Assembly: GCA_943788755.1 (NCBI GenBank)
Contig: CALSRM010000003.1
Location: forward strand, 372,001 to 436,000
Reading direction: 5' to 3'
Source of the DNA: an uncultured Flavobacteriales bacterium
Lineage (GTDB): Bacteria > Bacteroidota > Bacteroidia > Flavobacteriales_D > Parvicellaceae
Length of the DNA: 64,000 bases
Shown one piece after another: positions 1 through 8,825 of the stretch. The position numbers were made by a program, and so were the translations under genes. The notes beneath the pieces were generated by a model. That model had not been told where the DNA came from, ran no database searches, and saw only the letters and a list, made by a program, of their open reading frames with translations. Every line of letters begins with the position of its first letter. Positions within the stretch are counted from its first letter, which is position 1.

Positions 1-691
1 AATCTATTAAACCATAGCCATAATAATTTCCCTCTTTTTGATAGTATATAATTTTATTCGCAACCTGAATTTCATCTACATTTAATACTGGAACCGTTTT
101 AATATACGACCCATATATATCAAAAACTAAAATACCTTGCTTAGGGCAAACCATATAAACATGATCTTTATGCTCAAGGATTTGTGATGGATTCAGACTA
201 TCCTTTCGAAGAATTTGTTCTAAGTTGCCAGATTCATATATCCGCTCGAACTCTTTATTTATCTTTATTAATTGAAAAAGTTCCTGGTCGTAAATCCAAA
301 TTCCATTATCAACCAAACTCGTCGCAATTAATTGTGCCTGATATAAGTCAAGGTCTTCCAAGGAATATGAATGTTGTTGCGCAGATAATGTATTGTCTGT
401 AACTACAATTCGCGCATTTTCTTTAAAAAACAATATTGGACGAAGTGTATTGTTTACATCTAAATAATTTATATTCCCTAGTGTTTTGTCGCTGTAGGTG
501 TATAAGGTGTCTCCAGCATAATTTAACTTAAAGACTTGGTTATTCTCAATTAAATAAATTTTATTTAGATGATCCGTTGTAAAGTCTTTAGTCGATGTTG
601 AGAACTCATTAAGCAATTCAAATTTTATTTGCCCGTTACCGGAAATAACAATTCCAAAAACAAATACGAGTATGGACAACTTCAACTTCAT
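1..691 (-). CDS. Secreted protein, probable beta-propeller fold, C-terminus cut by window edge
   Basis: An open frame reads on the minus strand from the ATG at 691 to the left edge with no stop (about 230 codons seen). It begins with a clear signal peptide (MKLKLSILVFVFGIVIS followed by GNGQ). The mature part contains short repeating stretches of the type IYLIENNQVFKL, IWIYDQELFQLIK and VYMVCPKQGILVFD, which look like beta-propeller blades; that fold is my inference. Its ATG overlaps the TGA of the upstream GH3 gene (ATGA), so the two are probably translationally coupled. No enzymatic motif is visible. The function is unknown; a periplasmic or surface location is likely. Confidence 0.75.
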   Translation of the reverse strand, partial: MKLKLSILVFVFGIVISGNGQIKFELLNEFSTSTKDFTTDHLNKIYLIENNQVFKLNYAGDTLYTYSDKTLGNINYLDVNNTLRPILFFKENARIVVTDNTLSAQQHSYSLEDLDLYQAQLIATSLVDNGIWIYDQELFQLIKINKEFERIYESGNLEQILRKDSLNPSQILEHKDHVYMVCPKQGILVFDIYGSYIKTVPVLNVDEIQVANKIIYYQKEGNYYGYGLID

Positions 692-2214
692 TTAATCAGC
701 TCCAATATTTCATCAACAATTTTACGGTCATTTGAAAGCCTTGGTATTTTATTCTGTCCTCCAGATTTTCCTTTGCTTTTTAACCATTCATAAAACGTTC
801 CTTTTTCTACTTTTTGTATAACCGGAGGACGTAAAGTTAAGCTATTAGATCTTTTAGCTTCGTAATCACTATTTATAGATTTCAACGCCGTATCTAAACT
901 CTTTGCGAAGTAATCTAAGTTTTCGGGTTCATCTTCAAACTCAATTAACCATTGATGTCCTCCTGCTGTTGAATTATCCATGTAAATAGGACAGGCAGTG
1001 TATTCCTTCACTTGTGCATTAGCTTTTTCACATGCTGTTCTTATTGCTTTTTCAGCATTGTCGATTATCATTTCTTCGCCAAAGGCATTGATGTAATTTT
1101 TGGTTCTCCCCGAAACCTTAATCCGATAAGGGGTAAGTGATGTGAAGATTATTGTATCCCCAATAACATAGCGCCATAAACCCGCATTTGTGGAGATGAC
1201 TAAAGCGTAGTTGACATCAAGCTCAACATCTTCAATGTTAATGACTGTTGGCGAATTTTTTTCAAATTGATCCATGGGTATGAATTCATAAAAAATACCA
1301 TAGTCCAACATCAGAAGCATATCATCGGCAATAACTCGATCTTGAATTCCAAAACACCCTTCACTGGCATTATAAGTTTGGACATAATTCATGTCCCTTT
1401 TTTGGATTATCGCTTTAAATTGTTCTTCATAGGGCTCAAAACTAACGCCTCCATGCATATACAACTCAAGATTTGGCCAAATATCTAAAATGTTATCTGT
1501 ATTGTTTTTTTCAAGTATCTTTTTCAAGAGAACCAGGGTCCAGGAAGGAATTCCTGCAAGAATATGAACATCTTCTTTAACGGTAGATTCAGCCATTTTT
1601 TCCAATTTTTCCTCCCATTCTTCCATTAGTGTAATCTCCTTTTTAGGGGTCCTTCTGAGTTCACACCACCAAGGCAAATTTTTAACAATTATTGCCGATA
1701 AGTCACCAAAATAGGACTTATTGTTGATGTAGTTTATTTGAGCACTTCCCCCAAGAATAAGGTGCTTTCCGTTAAATAATTTTGTTTTGGGGTGGTTTGA
1801 ATAATACAAAGCCAAAAGGTCTTTTCCGCCTTGATAGTGGCTCGCTGTAAGCGCCTCTTTTGAAACAGGAATAAACTTACTTTTATCCCCGGAAGTTCCA
1901 GAGGATTTTGCAAACCATTTTATTTCTGTTGGCCACAATAAGTTTTGCTCACCTTGTTTTAATCTATTAACGTAGGGTTTAATATCCTCGTATGATTGAA
2001 GAGGGATATTATTCTTAAATTCTTTATAAGAATGAATGGACTTGAATTTGTGTTGTTTACCAAATTCCGTATCCTTAGCTGTGGTAATTAATTGTTCAAA
2101 GACGTCAAACTGCACGTCAATGGGGTATTGCTTAAATAATTCAATTTGATGAATACGTTTTTTTATCAGCCACGAAAAAATTGAATTGAACGGGACTCCA
2201 ATTTTCCTTGCCAT
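688..2214 (-). CDS. GH3 auxin-responsive promoter family protein (acyl-adenylate-forming)
   Basis: The 508-aa product resembles the bacterial GH3 family, relatives of the plant acyl-acid amido synthetases that adenylate a carboxylate and transfer it to an amine. Visible family features are the early segment WFAKSSGTSGDKSKFIPVS (ATP/phosphate loop, around residues 102-120), YNASEGCFGIQ (around residue 282) and YVIGDTIIFTSLTPYRIKVSGR leading to the C-terminal lobe. The length is normal for the family. The bacterial substrate is not known. It is followed without a gap by the secreted protein ending the window, and preceded by a 32-aa membrane peptide on the same strand. Confidence 0.88.
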   Translation of the reverse strand: MARKIGVPFNSIFSWLIKKRIHQIELFKQYPIDVQFDVFEQLITTAKDTEFGKQHKFKSIHSYKEFKNNIPLQSYEDIKPYVNRLKQGEQNLLWPTEIKWFAKSSGTSGDKSKFIPVSKEALTASHYQGGKDLLALYYSNHPKTKLFNGKHLILGGSAQINYINNKSYFGDLSAIIVKNLPWWCELRRTPKKEITLMEEWEEKLEKMAESTVKEDVHILAGIPSWTLVLLKKILEKNNTDNILDIWPNLELYMHGGVSFEPYEEQFKAIIQKRDMNYVQTYNASEGCFGIQDRVIADDMLLMLDYGIFYEFIPMDQFEKNSPTVINIEDVELDVNYALVISTNAGLWRYVIGDTIIFTSLTPYRIKVSGRTKNYINAFGEEMIIDNAEKAIRTACEKANAQVKEYTACPIYMDNSTAGGHQWLIEFEDEPENLDYFAKSLDTALKSINSDYEAKRSNSLTLRPPVIQKVEKGTFYEWLKSKGKSGGQNKIPRLSNDRKIVDEILELIK

Positions 2215-2247
2215 AAAAAAGAATTATATCCGAAAGGATAATACGAT

Positions 2248-2346
2248 CTATCCGAAGAATACGAATCCGAAAATTGCTAAAATTACAACCCCAGCATATA
2301 TGTATCCAACTCCTGCAGTGTCTCCGTGAAAATTACTATCTCCCAT
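2248..2346 (-). CDS. Small single-pass membrane peptide, 32 aa
   Basis: A short frame reads from ATG at 2346 to TAG at 2248. The product is a short polar, glycine-rich head (MGDSNFHGDTAG) followed by one hydrophobic segment (IYAGVVILAIFGFVFFG) that ends the protein. The ATG follows an A-rich leader (AAGTAAA), the usual Bacteroidota translation start context. It lies 33 bp upstream of the GH3 gene on the same strand. It is too short for most gene finders. No function is assigned; chance occurrence cannot be excluded without homologues. Confidence 0.55.
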   Translation of the reverse strand: MGDSNFHGDTAGVGYIYAGVVILAIFGFVFFG

Positions 2347-2389
2347 TTTTACTTAATTTTAAGCTAAATTAACACTTTCGTATAAAACA

Positions 2390-3703
2390 ATGCATATGTA
2401 TTTTAAATATTTAATCTTGTTTCTCTTCTTTCCCTCCATTACGTATTCACAAACAGGTTGGACTTGGGCCGAGCTTAAAAGCATGCCGGAAAGAATTTCC
2501 AACAATGCAGTTACTCAAGGAGTCGATGATTCTGGAAACGTAAATGTTTATTCCTTCTCGGGAATAGATAGCACCAAACTTTATTCTGGAATTAATCTCA
2601 AATCCTATCGGTATAATGTAACAACAGCTTTATGGGAAATAATCACGTCACTTCCAGATGGCCAAGGGAAAATAGCAGCCGGTGCCAGCACCGTTAAGAA
2701 TAAAATATACATCATAGGAGGTTATCACGTTAACGCAAATGGAAGCGAAGTTTCTTCTACCAAGGTTCATGTTTACGACCCTATAACTAATACTTATTTA
2801 CTCGACGGAGCAGACATCCCGATTGCTATTGATGATCATGTGCAAGCGGTTTGGAGAGATAGTTTGATTTATGTTGTTACAGGATGGAGCAACAACAACA
2901 ATGTGCCAGACGTACAAATTTACGACCCCGCAAATGACAATTGGCTAGTTGGAACCGCAACTCCTAATACAACTCAATACAAAATGTTCGGAGCTTCAGG
3001 AGTAATAATAGGAGATACCATTTACTACAATGGGGGAGTTACTTCAGGGTTTAGCTTTAATGCAACATCTTATTTAAGAATGGGGGTAATTGACCCAATT
3101 GACCCTACAATTATCACTTGGAGTCAGCTACAAGATAACCCTGGAGGAAATGGATATAGAATGGCTGCGGCCAAGTACAATAATCGTTGTTTCTGGATTG
3201 GAGGTTCAGGAACTGCCTATAATTATGATGGGATAGCGTATAATGGTTCGGGAGGAGTTGAGCCGCATTCTCGAATTCTTACCTATCAAAAGGATTGGAA
3301 CATGTGGTTTGAAGGTTTAGGGTCACCATATGGAATAATGGATTTAAGAGGAATCGCACAAATTACCCCAACGTCATGGATTATTTGTGGCGGCATGGAA
3401 ACAGACCAATTTGTTACAAATAGGACGTTTTTACTGGAATTTGATCCACAAGTAGGAGGTGTTGGTGAGAACTTAAAAGGAGGCATTTCCATTTATCCAA
3501 ATCCTGCATCAGATTACATTTCGCTAGACGGGGAATACAAAAACACTACTTACAAAATATTTTCCACCGCTGGAGGAATGGTGCTAAAAGGAGTTTTAAC
3601 GAATAATACAATTGAAATTTCAGCGTTATCAACTGGGTTTTATCAGCTAGAGTTGTCAGATAGCAAAAAAGTAACCAAGGGAGGGTTTGTAGTTTCCCCT
3701 TAA
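2390..3703 (+). CDS. Kelch-type beta-propeller protein with T9SS C-terminal sorting domain
   Basis: The 437-aa product has a signal peptide (YLILFLFFPSITYSQ), followed by Kelch-like blades carrying motifs such as KIYIIGGYH, VHVYDPITNTYLLDGADIP, LIYVVTGWSN and VQIYDPANDNWLVG. The last ~75 residues form a type A T9SS sorting domain, starting ISIYPNPASDYISL and ending with a GFYQLELSDSKKVTKGGFVV-type tail. It is thus probably exported through the outer membrane and attached to the surface or released. An in-frame ATG two codons downstream (2396) is an alternative start. It is convergent with sppA, with only 4 bp between them. The ligand is unknown. Confidence 0.85.
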   Translation: MHMYFKYLILFLFFPSITYSQTGWTWAELKSMPERISNNAVTQGVDDSGNVNVYSFSGIDSTKLYSGINLKSYRYNVTTALWEIITSLPDGQGKIAAGASTVKNKIYIIGGYHVNANGSEVSSTKVHVYDPITNTYLLDGADIPIAIDDHVQAVWRDSLIYVVTGWSNNNNVPDVQIYDPANDNWLVGTATPNTTQYKMFGASGVIIGDTIYYNGGVTSGFSFNATSYLRMGVIDPIDPTIITWSQLQDNPGGNGYRMAAAKYNNRCFWIGGSGTAYNYDGIAYNGSGGVEPHSRILTYQKDWNMWFEGLGSPYGIMDLRGIAQITPTSWIICGGMETDQFVTNRTFLLEFDPQVGGVGENLKGGISIYPNPASDYISLDGEYKNTTYKIFSTAGGMVLKGVLTNNTIEISALSTGFYQLELSDSKKVTKGGFVVSP

Positions 3704-3707
3704 TTTA

Positions 3708-5483
3708 CTACTCAATGACAATATCAAAGGGCATTCTAGCTTGAACCCCTTGTGTAGATATTATTTTATCCAATGATTGAATGAATGTTTCTAATTTTAA
3801 TTTTAAAGATGTTTCAATACTAGCTTCTTCATCTCCCAAAGACTCCATTAATTCAAGTAATTTATTCTCTTTTTGTTCGGGGTAAACCCCTAATTTAATA
3901 TCGTCAGCGCTGATATTAGCCTGTTGAGCCGCATAAGCAACTGCAGCATCTATCCCTCCTAATTCGTCAACCAATCCAATTCTTAAGGCGTCTGTTCCTG
4001 ACCAAACTCTCCCTTGCCCAATGCTATCAACATCAGCTTGTTCTAGCCCCTCTCTTCCATCTGCAACTTTTTGCGTAAAATCATTGTAAATATCATCTAC
4101 TCCTAATTGAATTAAGTGCTTTTCTTCATCTGTTAATGCCTTGTTTAAAGACAATACCGAATGGTGGTTTGTTTGCGCTCTGTCAAACGTAATTCCAAAG
4201 TTCTTTTTTAATGCCGGCCCAATATTTGGGATTATACCAAAAACGCCAATAGAACCGGTAATTGTATTGGGTTGCGCATAAATTTTATCTGCTGCACAGG
4301 CTATATAATAACCTCCTGAAGCAGCTACATCCCCCATGGAAACTATAATTGGTTTTACTTTTTGCGTTAATACTACCTCTCTCCAAATAACATCAGAAGC
4401 GAGTGCGCTTCCTCCCGGAGAATTAATTCTTAAAACAACCGCTTTTATTTCAGCATCTTCTCTCGCTTCGCGTATCGCTCCTGCAATCGTTTCTGAACCA
4501 ATAGTTGCAGCGTTTCCTTTACCACTTTCAATTCCTCCTACAGCATAAACTACTGCAATATTGCTGTTTTTATTTTTCCGGTCGTAACTCTTTGCTTTTT
4601 TCGAAGCATACTTTTTAAATGAGACCATGTTTAAATCCTGCCCTTTTTTTGTTCCTGATTCTTCTTTTAAGACTGCTAAAAGCTCATCCTCATAAATTAA
4701 TTCATCTACAAGTTTATAAGTTAAGGCGGTTTTAGAAGAGCGCACATACATCGAATCTGCAATTTCGTTTAACATATTTGTACTTACTCCTGTTTTTTCG
4801 TTAACCCCAATTAGCATTTGATTCCAAAGAGCATTTATATATGTCATCGTTTGCTCTCTATTTGCGACACTCATGCTGTCGTACATTAATGGTTCAACCG
4901 CACTCTTAAATTTATTGTTGCTTCCTCTTATTATTTGGACATCAACACCTAATTTATCAATTGCTCCTTTTAAAAACATGATTTCTGCTCCCAATCCTTT
5001 AAACTCTGCCATTCCTGCAGGAAATAAATAAACCATATCTGCAGCAGTAGAAAGGTAATATGCTTTTTGTGAGTAAAGCTCACTATAAGCGTAAACAAAC
5101 TTCCCAGAAGATTTAAAATCAATTATTGCATCTCTAATTTCCTCTGTTGTCGCCATTCCGGCGGAAAGATTTGTAATGTTTAAGAAAACCCCTTTTATTT
5201 TGTCGTCTGATTTTGCCGCGTTTAATCCAATTTTAATTTCTCTCAATCCAAATCCTTGCTCTAAAGAGAAAGAAGTCTGGTCAAATTCTGCATAAGAAAC
5301 TTCGCTAATTTTAGTATCCAATTTCATATGCAACACAGCATTCTCTTTTACAACAAAAGGGGTTGTCTCTGTCAATCCTGAAATAGCTCCTCCGATGCCT
5401 ACTAAAAGCAAAGCAGTTAAAGTCCCTCCTATTAAAAATATTGCTAAAGATGCTGACCAAAACGACCGCCAAAATGGTTTCAT
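3708..5483 (-). CDS. sppA: Signal peptide peptidase SppA (protease IV), 67-kDa type
   Basis: SppA is a membrane-anchored serine protease that degrades cleaved signal peptides. The 591-aa length fits the two-domain form. An N-terminal membrane segment covers about residues 10-32. The catalytic lysine is K193 in the segment NNKFKSAVEPLM, and the nucleophile is S389 in GDVAASGGYYIA, both in the arrangement known from E. coli SppA. TGSIGVFG follows as in the family. It is divergent from folK; its promoter probably uses the minus-strand box TACCTTTG at 5552-5545. No defects are seen. Confidence 0.95.
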   Translation of the reverse strand: MKPFWRSFWSASLAIFLIGGTLTALLLVGIGGAISGLTETTPFVVKENAVLHMKLDTKISEVSYAEFDQTSFSLEQGFGLREIKIGLNAAKSDDKIKGVFLNITNLSAGMATTEEIRDAIIDFKSSGKFVYAYSELYSQKAYYLSTAADMVYLFPAGMAEFKGLGAEIMFLKGAIDKLGVDVQIIRGSNNKFKSAVEPLMYDSMSVANREQTMTYINALWNQMLIGVNEKTGVSTNMLNEIADSMYVRSSKTALTYKLVDELIYEDELLAVLKEESGTKKGQDLNMVSFKKYASKKAKSYDRKNKNSNIAVVYAVGGIESGKGNAATIGSETIAGAIREAREDAEIKAVVLRINSPGGSALASDVIWREVVLTQKVKPIIVSMGDVAASGGYYIACAADKIYAQPNTITGSIGVFGIIPNIGPALKKNFGITFDRAQTNHHSVLSLNKALTDEEKHLIQLGVDDIYNDFTQKVADGREGLEQADVDSIGQGRVWSGTDALRIGLVDELGGIDAAVAYAAQQANISADDIKLGVYPEQKENKLLELMESLGDEEASIETSLKLKLETFIQSLDKIISTQGVQARMPFDIVIE

Positions 5484-5544
5484 AATTATTTATTTTTATT
5501 AAATATTCCCATTTTTTTGGGATGTAGATGTAAAGTTAAAAGTA

Positions 5545-5575
5545 CAAAGGTATTCTAAATTTTTATCTACACCAA
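5545..5575 (-). promoter_or_regulatory. Probable sppA promoter (TTG-N20-TACCTTTG)
   Basis: On the minus strand the -7 box TACCTTTG (5552-5545) is preceded 20 bp upstream by TTG (5575-5573). This fits the Bacteroidota promoter pattern, although the spacing is one or two bases longer than usual. It lies about 60 bp upstream of the sppA start. Confidence 0.5.
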
Positions 5576-5597
5576 TGGCAAATTAATATTACCAACG

Positions 5598-5660
5598 GAT
5601 AGATCTTGCTTTCAATCTATCTTAGATCTTCCTTTAGTGTGAATAACTATCTAAGATAGT
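5598..5660. promoter_or_regulatory. Repeated palindromic operator-like sites between sppA and folK
   Basis: Two near-identical elements, CTATCTTAGAT (5617-5627) and CTATCTAAGAT (5647-5657), lie 30 bp apart, which puts them on the same helix face. The second is part of the 15-bp palindrome ACTATCT-A-AGATAGT (5646-5660). The first overlaps the inverted repeat GATAGAT (5598-5604) / ATCTATC (5615-5621). They sit in the divergent promoter region, so a dimeric regulator binding both sites is plausible. No regulator is identified. Confidence 0.45.
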
Positions 5661-5695
5661 AGATAAGGAAATTGAAACTTTGAGTATTATAAATT

Positions 5696-5703
5696 TACTT
5701 TTG
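5696..5703 (+). promoter_or_regulatory. folK promoter -7 box TACTTTTG
   Basis: A perfect TAnnTTTG box lies only 4 bp before the folK ATG, so the transcript would be leaderless or nearly so. No TTG is found at the ideal spacing; the closest are 13 and 21 bp upstream. Confidence 0.45.
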
Positions 5704-5707
5704 TAGT

Positions 5708-6199
5708 ATGAAACAAACTGTTTTGCTTTTAGGTAGTAATATTGATAATCGATTAGAATTATTAGCAAGTGCTAGTTCCTTAATCCTCGAGCAAATTGGC
5801 CCTATCGTAGCGGCTTCATCTATTTACGAATCTGATCCTTGGGGGTATCATTCTAACAACCCTTTTTTAAATCAAGCAGTACTTATTAGGACAAGTTTTA
5901 GCCCTGAAAAAGTATTGAAAAAATGTCTTGCCATAGAGACTCAGTTGGGAAGAACAAGAAGCAAGAATGGAACTTACGCGGACAGAAATATTGATATTGA
6001 TATTTTACTTTTTGAGGAGTTGATTATCTCAAATGAAAATTTAGAAATCCCTCATCCAAGAATGCATCAAAGAAGATTTTGTATGGAACCTTTAGTCCAA
6101 ATCGCTCCCAACTGGATTGTGCCAACATTCCAAAAAACAACACGTCAGATTTTGGCAATATGTCCAGATCTTTCGAAAATTTCTATCTCAAATGCTTAA
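5708..6199 (+). CDS. folK: 2-amino-4-hydroxy-6-hydroxymethyldihydropteridine diphosphokinase (HPPK)
   Basis: FolK transfers pyrophosphate from ATP to hydroxymethyl-dihydropterin in folate synthesis. The 163-aa length is typical. Family motifs are visible: LLLGSNIDNR at the N-terminus, SIYESDPWGY (around residue 38), FLNQAVLIRT, LGRTRSKNGTYADRNIDIDILLF with the metal-binding DIDI, and HPRMHQRRFCMEPLVQIAP. Its last 8 bases overlap the start of the deoxynucleoside kinase gene, pointing to coupled expression. This folK-kinase arrangement is, to my knowledge, common in Bacteroidota. Confidence 0.96.
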   Translation: MKQTVLLLGSNIDNRLELLASASSLILEQIGPIVAASSIYESDPWGYHSNNPFLNQAVLIRTSFSPEKVLKKCLAIETQLGRTRSKNGTYADRNIDIDILLFEELIISNENLEIPHPRMHQRRFCMEPLVQIAPNWIVPTFQKTTRQILAICPDLSKISISNA

Positions 6200-6821
6200 A
6201 TACAATCACATAGCCATCGAAGGAAATATTGGCGCTGGAAAAACTACATTGACTAATTTTCTGGCAGATAAATTTAATGGTGACATCTTGTTGGAAGAGT
6301 TTGAAGAAAATGAATTTCTTAAGGATTTTTACGATGATAATAGTTATGCCCTGCATGCTGAAGTGCAATTTGTACTGGACAGAAGCAAACAATTATTTCA
6401 ATTTCATTCGCAACCGCATAATTTAATTTTTGCAGATTATTACCCCTTAAAAAGTTTGATATTTTCAAAAATGAACTTGAGCTCCAAAGAGTTTGACCTT
6501 ATTAATGATTTAATAGACTCCCTTTATAAAAAAGTGCCAAAACCAGATCTCCTTTTGTTTTTAAACAGGCCTCTCGACGAATTACAAAAAAACATTATTT
6601 CACGAGGAAGGCTCTACGAGAAAGAAATCTCTCCGGACTATTTATTTACTTTAAATAAGGCCTATGAAAATTTCCTACAAAGAATAGATGACATCCCAAT
6701 ATTATATATCAATGCAAACGAAATAAACCTTGAAAAACCTGACTGGTTAGAACTATCATTTAGGGAATTACTCTCATGTCAACACTCTAAAGGAATTAAG
6801 CGAATAAATTTAATAAAATAA
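6192..6821 (+). CDS. Deoxynucleoside kinase (dAdo/dGuo kinase family)
   Basis: The 209-aa product salvages deoxynucleosides by phosphorylation. The P-loop GNIGAGKTT lies at residues 11-19, the DRS motif follows in QFVLDRSKQ, and the lid region SRGRLYEKEISPDYL is present. I place the start at ATG 6192, because the family begins just before the P-loop and a longer frame from 6117 only adds residues that shadow folK. The start lies inside the end of folK (8-bp overlap). Which deoxynucleoside is preferred cannot be read from the sequence. Confidence 0.92.
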   Translation: MLKYNHIAIEGNIGAGKTTLTNFLADKFNGDILLEEFEENEFLKDFYDDNSYALHAEVQFVLDRSKQLFQFHSQPHNLIFADYYPLKSLIFSKMNLSSKEFDLINDLIDSLYKKVPKPDLLLFLNRPLDELQKNIISRGRLYEKEISPDYLFTLNKAYENFLQRIDDIPILYINANEINLEKPDWLELSFRELLSCQHSKGIKRINLIK

Positions 6822-6956
6822 AGCAAGTAGAATTACGCATAAACTAAAAGGCTTATTCTTTTGAATATCAATTATTTATACGCTATAATTCACTTTAAAA
6901 TCAGCTGTTTTTAGTTATTGATGTCATTCATCCTTTTATAACTAAAAAAACTTACT

Positions 6957-6964
6957 TATACTTG
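6957..6964 (+). promoter_or_regulatory. Promoter -7 box TATACTTG
   Basis: This box matches TAnnTTTG at all but one position. It lies 15 bp before the first possible ATG (6980) and 45 bp before the preferred ATG (7010) of the following lipoprotein gene. Confidence 0.35.
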
Positions 6965-7009
6965 CACGATATATAGAAAATGAAAACAAAAGTTTTAAAT
7001 ACAATTATA

Positions 7010-8740
7010 ATGAAAAAAAGCACACTTAAAAACATCGCTCTTACCTCTATAGTGTCAACAGGGTTACTATTGGGAAGTTGTGATTTAATAAAAGATATTA
7101 ATTATAAGGTAAAAGAAAATCCGTTGGAAATGCACGGAGATGAGGTTGATTTACAAATCAACGCTACTTTTGTAGAAAAAGGATTAAATGCAAAGGCAAT
7201 TGTAGAAGTAACGCCAACTTTCGTTTGTAAAGATGGGACTGAGATTCCTTTTGAAATGGCTGTATATCAAGGGGCAAAAGCTGCTGGAAACGGAACAGTT
7301 ATACCCAAAGAGGGAAAAACGGTTATCTATAACTCTACCCTACCTTATAACCCTTGTATGCAAGAAGGTGAGTTGGTTGTTAAGCTTGTAGTTAAGAAAG
7401 GAAAGAAAGAAACAGTTAAAGAAGAAATGACTACGGAAAAAATTGCAGACGGTACAATTATCACTCCATATCTATTGGGGTTTGATGATAAAGTAATTTT
7501 GGCAAATGACAAATTTGTAAGAACGACTGAAGAAAGTATTAATGCGGTAATCAATTACAAAAAAGGGAAATTCAATGTAAATGGTGCTGAATTAAAAGAC
7601 CAAGACATTAAAGATTTTGGAACATTCACTACTGATGCTGCAATCAATATTCGGAGAGAAATGAAAAACGTTAATGTTATGTCTTACGCTTCTCCTGAAG
7701 GAGAGATTGACAAGAACGCGAATTTAGCCGGTGATCGTGCTGCTTCTGCTTCTGAATATGTTTCTAAATTAATGAAGAAGCTAAACTTTGCTCCAGGAAT
7801 GGAAGAAGGTTTTATTTCTAAAACACCTAAAGGTGAAGATTGGGATGGCTTCAATGCTGAAGTTCAAAAAACAACCCATGAAGACAAAGATCTTATTTTA
7901 AGAGTTCTTGAAATGACGCAAGATCCTAACAAAAGAGAGCAGGACATTCGTAACATGGCTAAGACTTATAAATTCTTAGAAAAAGATGTTTTACCACAAC
8001 TTAGAAGATCTGTTATTACTTTAACTTACGATCAAATTGGTTGGAGCGACGAAGAGTTAACTGCTCTTACTACAACCAATCCTGATACATTAAATGTTGA
8101 AGAAGTTCTTTTTGCTGCTACACTAACCGAAGACTTAAATGAAAAACTAAGAATCTATAAGATAGCTGAGAAAAACTTTGTAGACGATTATAGAGGTGCT
8201 AATAATGTAGGTTATGTATTATACTTACAAAGTGATCTGGATGGTGCTGGCGCTCAATTTGAAAAAGCAAACGGAATCGAAGCTAACTCAATTTCAACAA
8301 ATAACATCGGTGCAGTTACTCATGTAAAAGGAGGAAACGATAAAGCAGGACGTGAGAAAGCATTAGAATTGTTTACTGAAGCAGGAACGGCAAACGAGAC
8401 TAAATACAACATGGGCTTATTAAAAATACAAGCAGATGAGTATACAGAAGCATTAGCGGATATGAATGGATACAAAACATTAAATGTTGCTATTGCAATG
8501 ATCGTTTCTGGAGAGGCTGCTGGAGCATTAGAAGTAATTGATGCTGCTGACGACAATGATTCAGCATTAGCTTATTACTTAAAAGCAGTTGTTGGTGCTA
8601 GAACGAATAACTCTGACTTAGTATTTAGTAACTTAAAAACAGCTCTCGAAAAGGATGCTGCTTTTAAAACAAAAGCTTCTAAAGATAGAGAGTTTGTGAA
8701 ATACTTCTTAAATGCGGATTTCAAAGCAATGGTTGATTAA
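7010..8740 (+). CDS. OmpA-like / TPR-containing outer-membrane lipoprotein
   Basis: I choose the in-frame ATG at 7010 because it gives a compact lipoprotein signal (MKKSTLKNIALTSIVSTGLLLGSC, lipobox LLGSC); the ATG at 6980 would add 11 residues. The N-terminal half is beta-rich. In the middle (around residue 224) the stretch MSYASPEGEIDKNANLAGDRA, with the N..L...RA spacing, resembles the OmpA C-terminal peptidoglycan-binding domain. The last ~200 residues look like TPR helices (NNVGYVLYLQSDLDGAGAQFEKAN and similar). It is probably an abundant envelope protein linking outer membrane and cell wall. A strong terminator follows. Confidence 0.8.
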   Translation: MKKSTLKNIALTSIVSTGLLLGSCDLIKDINYKVKENPLEMHGDEVDLQINATFVEKGLNAKAIVEVTPTFVCKDGTEIPFEMAVYQGAKAAGNGTVIPKEGKTVIYNSTLPYNPCMQEGELVVKLVVKKGKKETVKEEMTTEKIADGTIITPYLLGFDDKVILANDKFVRTTEESINAVINYKKGKFNVNGAELKDQDIKDFGTFTTDAAINIRREMKNVNVMSYASPEGEIDKNANLAGDRAASASEYVSKLMKKLNFAPGMEEGFISKTPKGEDWDGFNAEVQKTTHEDKDLILRVLEMTQDPNKREQDIRNMAKTYKFLEKDVLPQLRRSVITLTYDQIGWSDEELTALTTTNPDTLNVEEVLFAATLTEDLNEKLRIYKIAEKNFVDDYRGANNVGYVLYLQSDLDGAGAQFEKANGIEANSISTNNIGAVTHVKGGNDKAGREKALELFTEAGTANETKYNMGLLKIQADEYTEALADMNGYKTLNVAIAMIVSGEAAGALEVIDAADDNDSALAYYLKAVVGARTNNSDLVFSNLKTALEKDAAFKTKASKDREFVKYFLNADFKAMVD

Positions 8741-8770
8741 TTATAGAAAATCACTAACTAAAAATTGAAA

Positions 8771-8796
8771 GCCCACTATAATCAGTGGGCTTTTTT
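8771..8796 (+). terminator. Rho-independent terminator
   Basis: GCCCACT-ATAATC-AGTGGGC forms a perfect 7-bp stem followed by six T. It lies 30 bp after the OmpA/TPR lipoprotein stop. Confidence 0.93.
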
Positions 8797-8825
8797 ATTA
8801 AGACCAATCCCTAAAAACAAAAATT

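Noticed and set aside
6117-6191. N-terminal extension of the deoxynucleoside kinase
   Set aside because: These 25 codons shadow the folK coding sequence; the family starts just before the P-loop.
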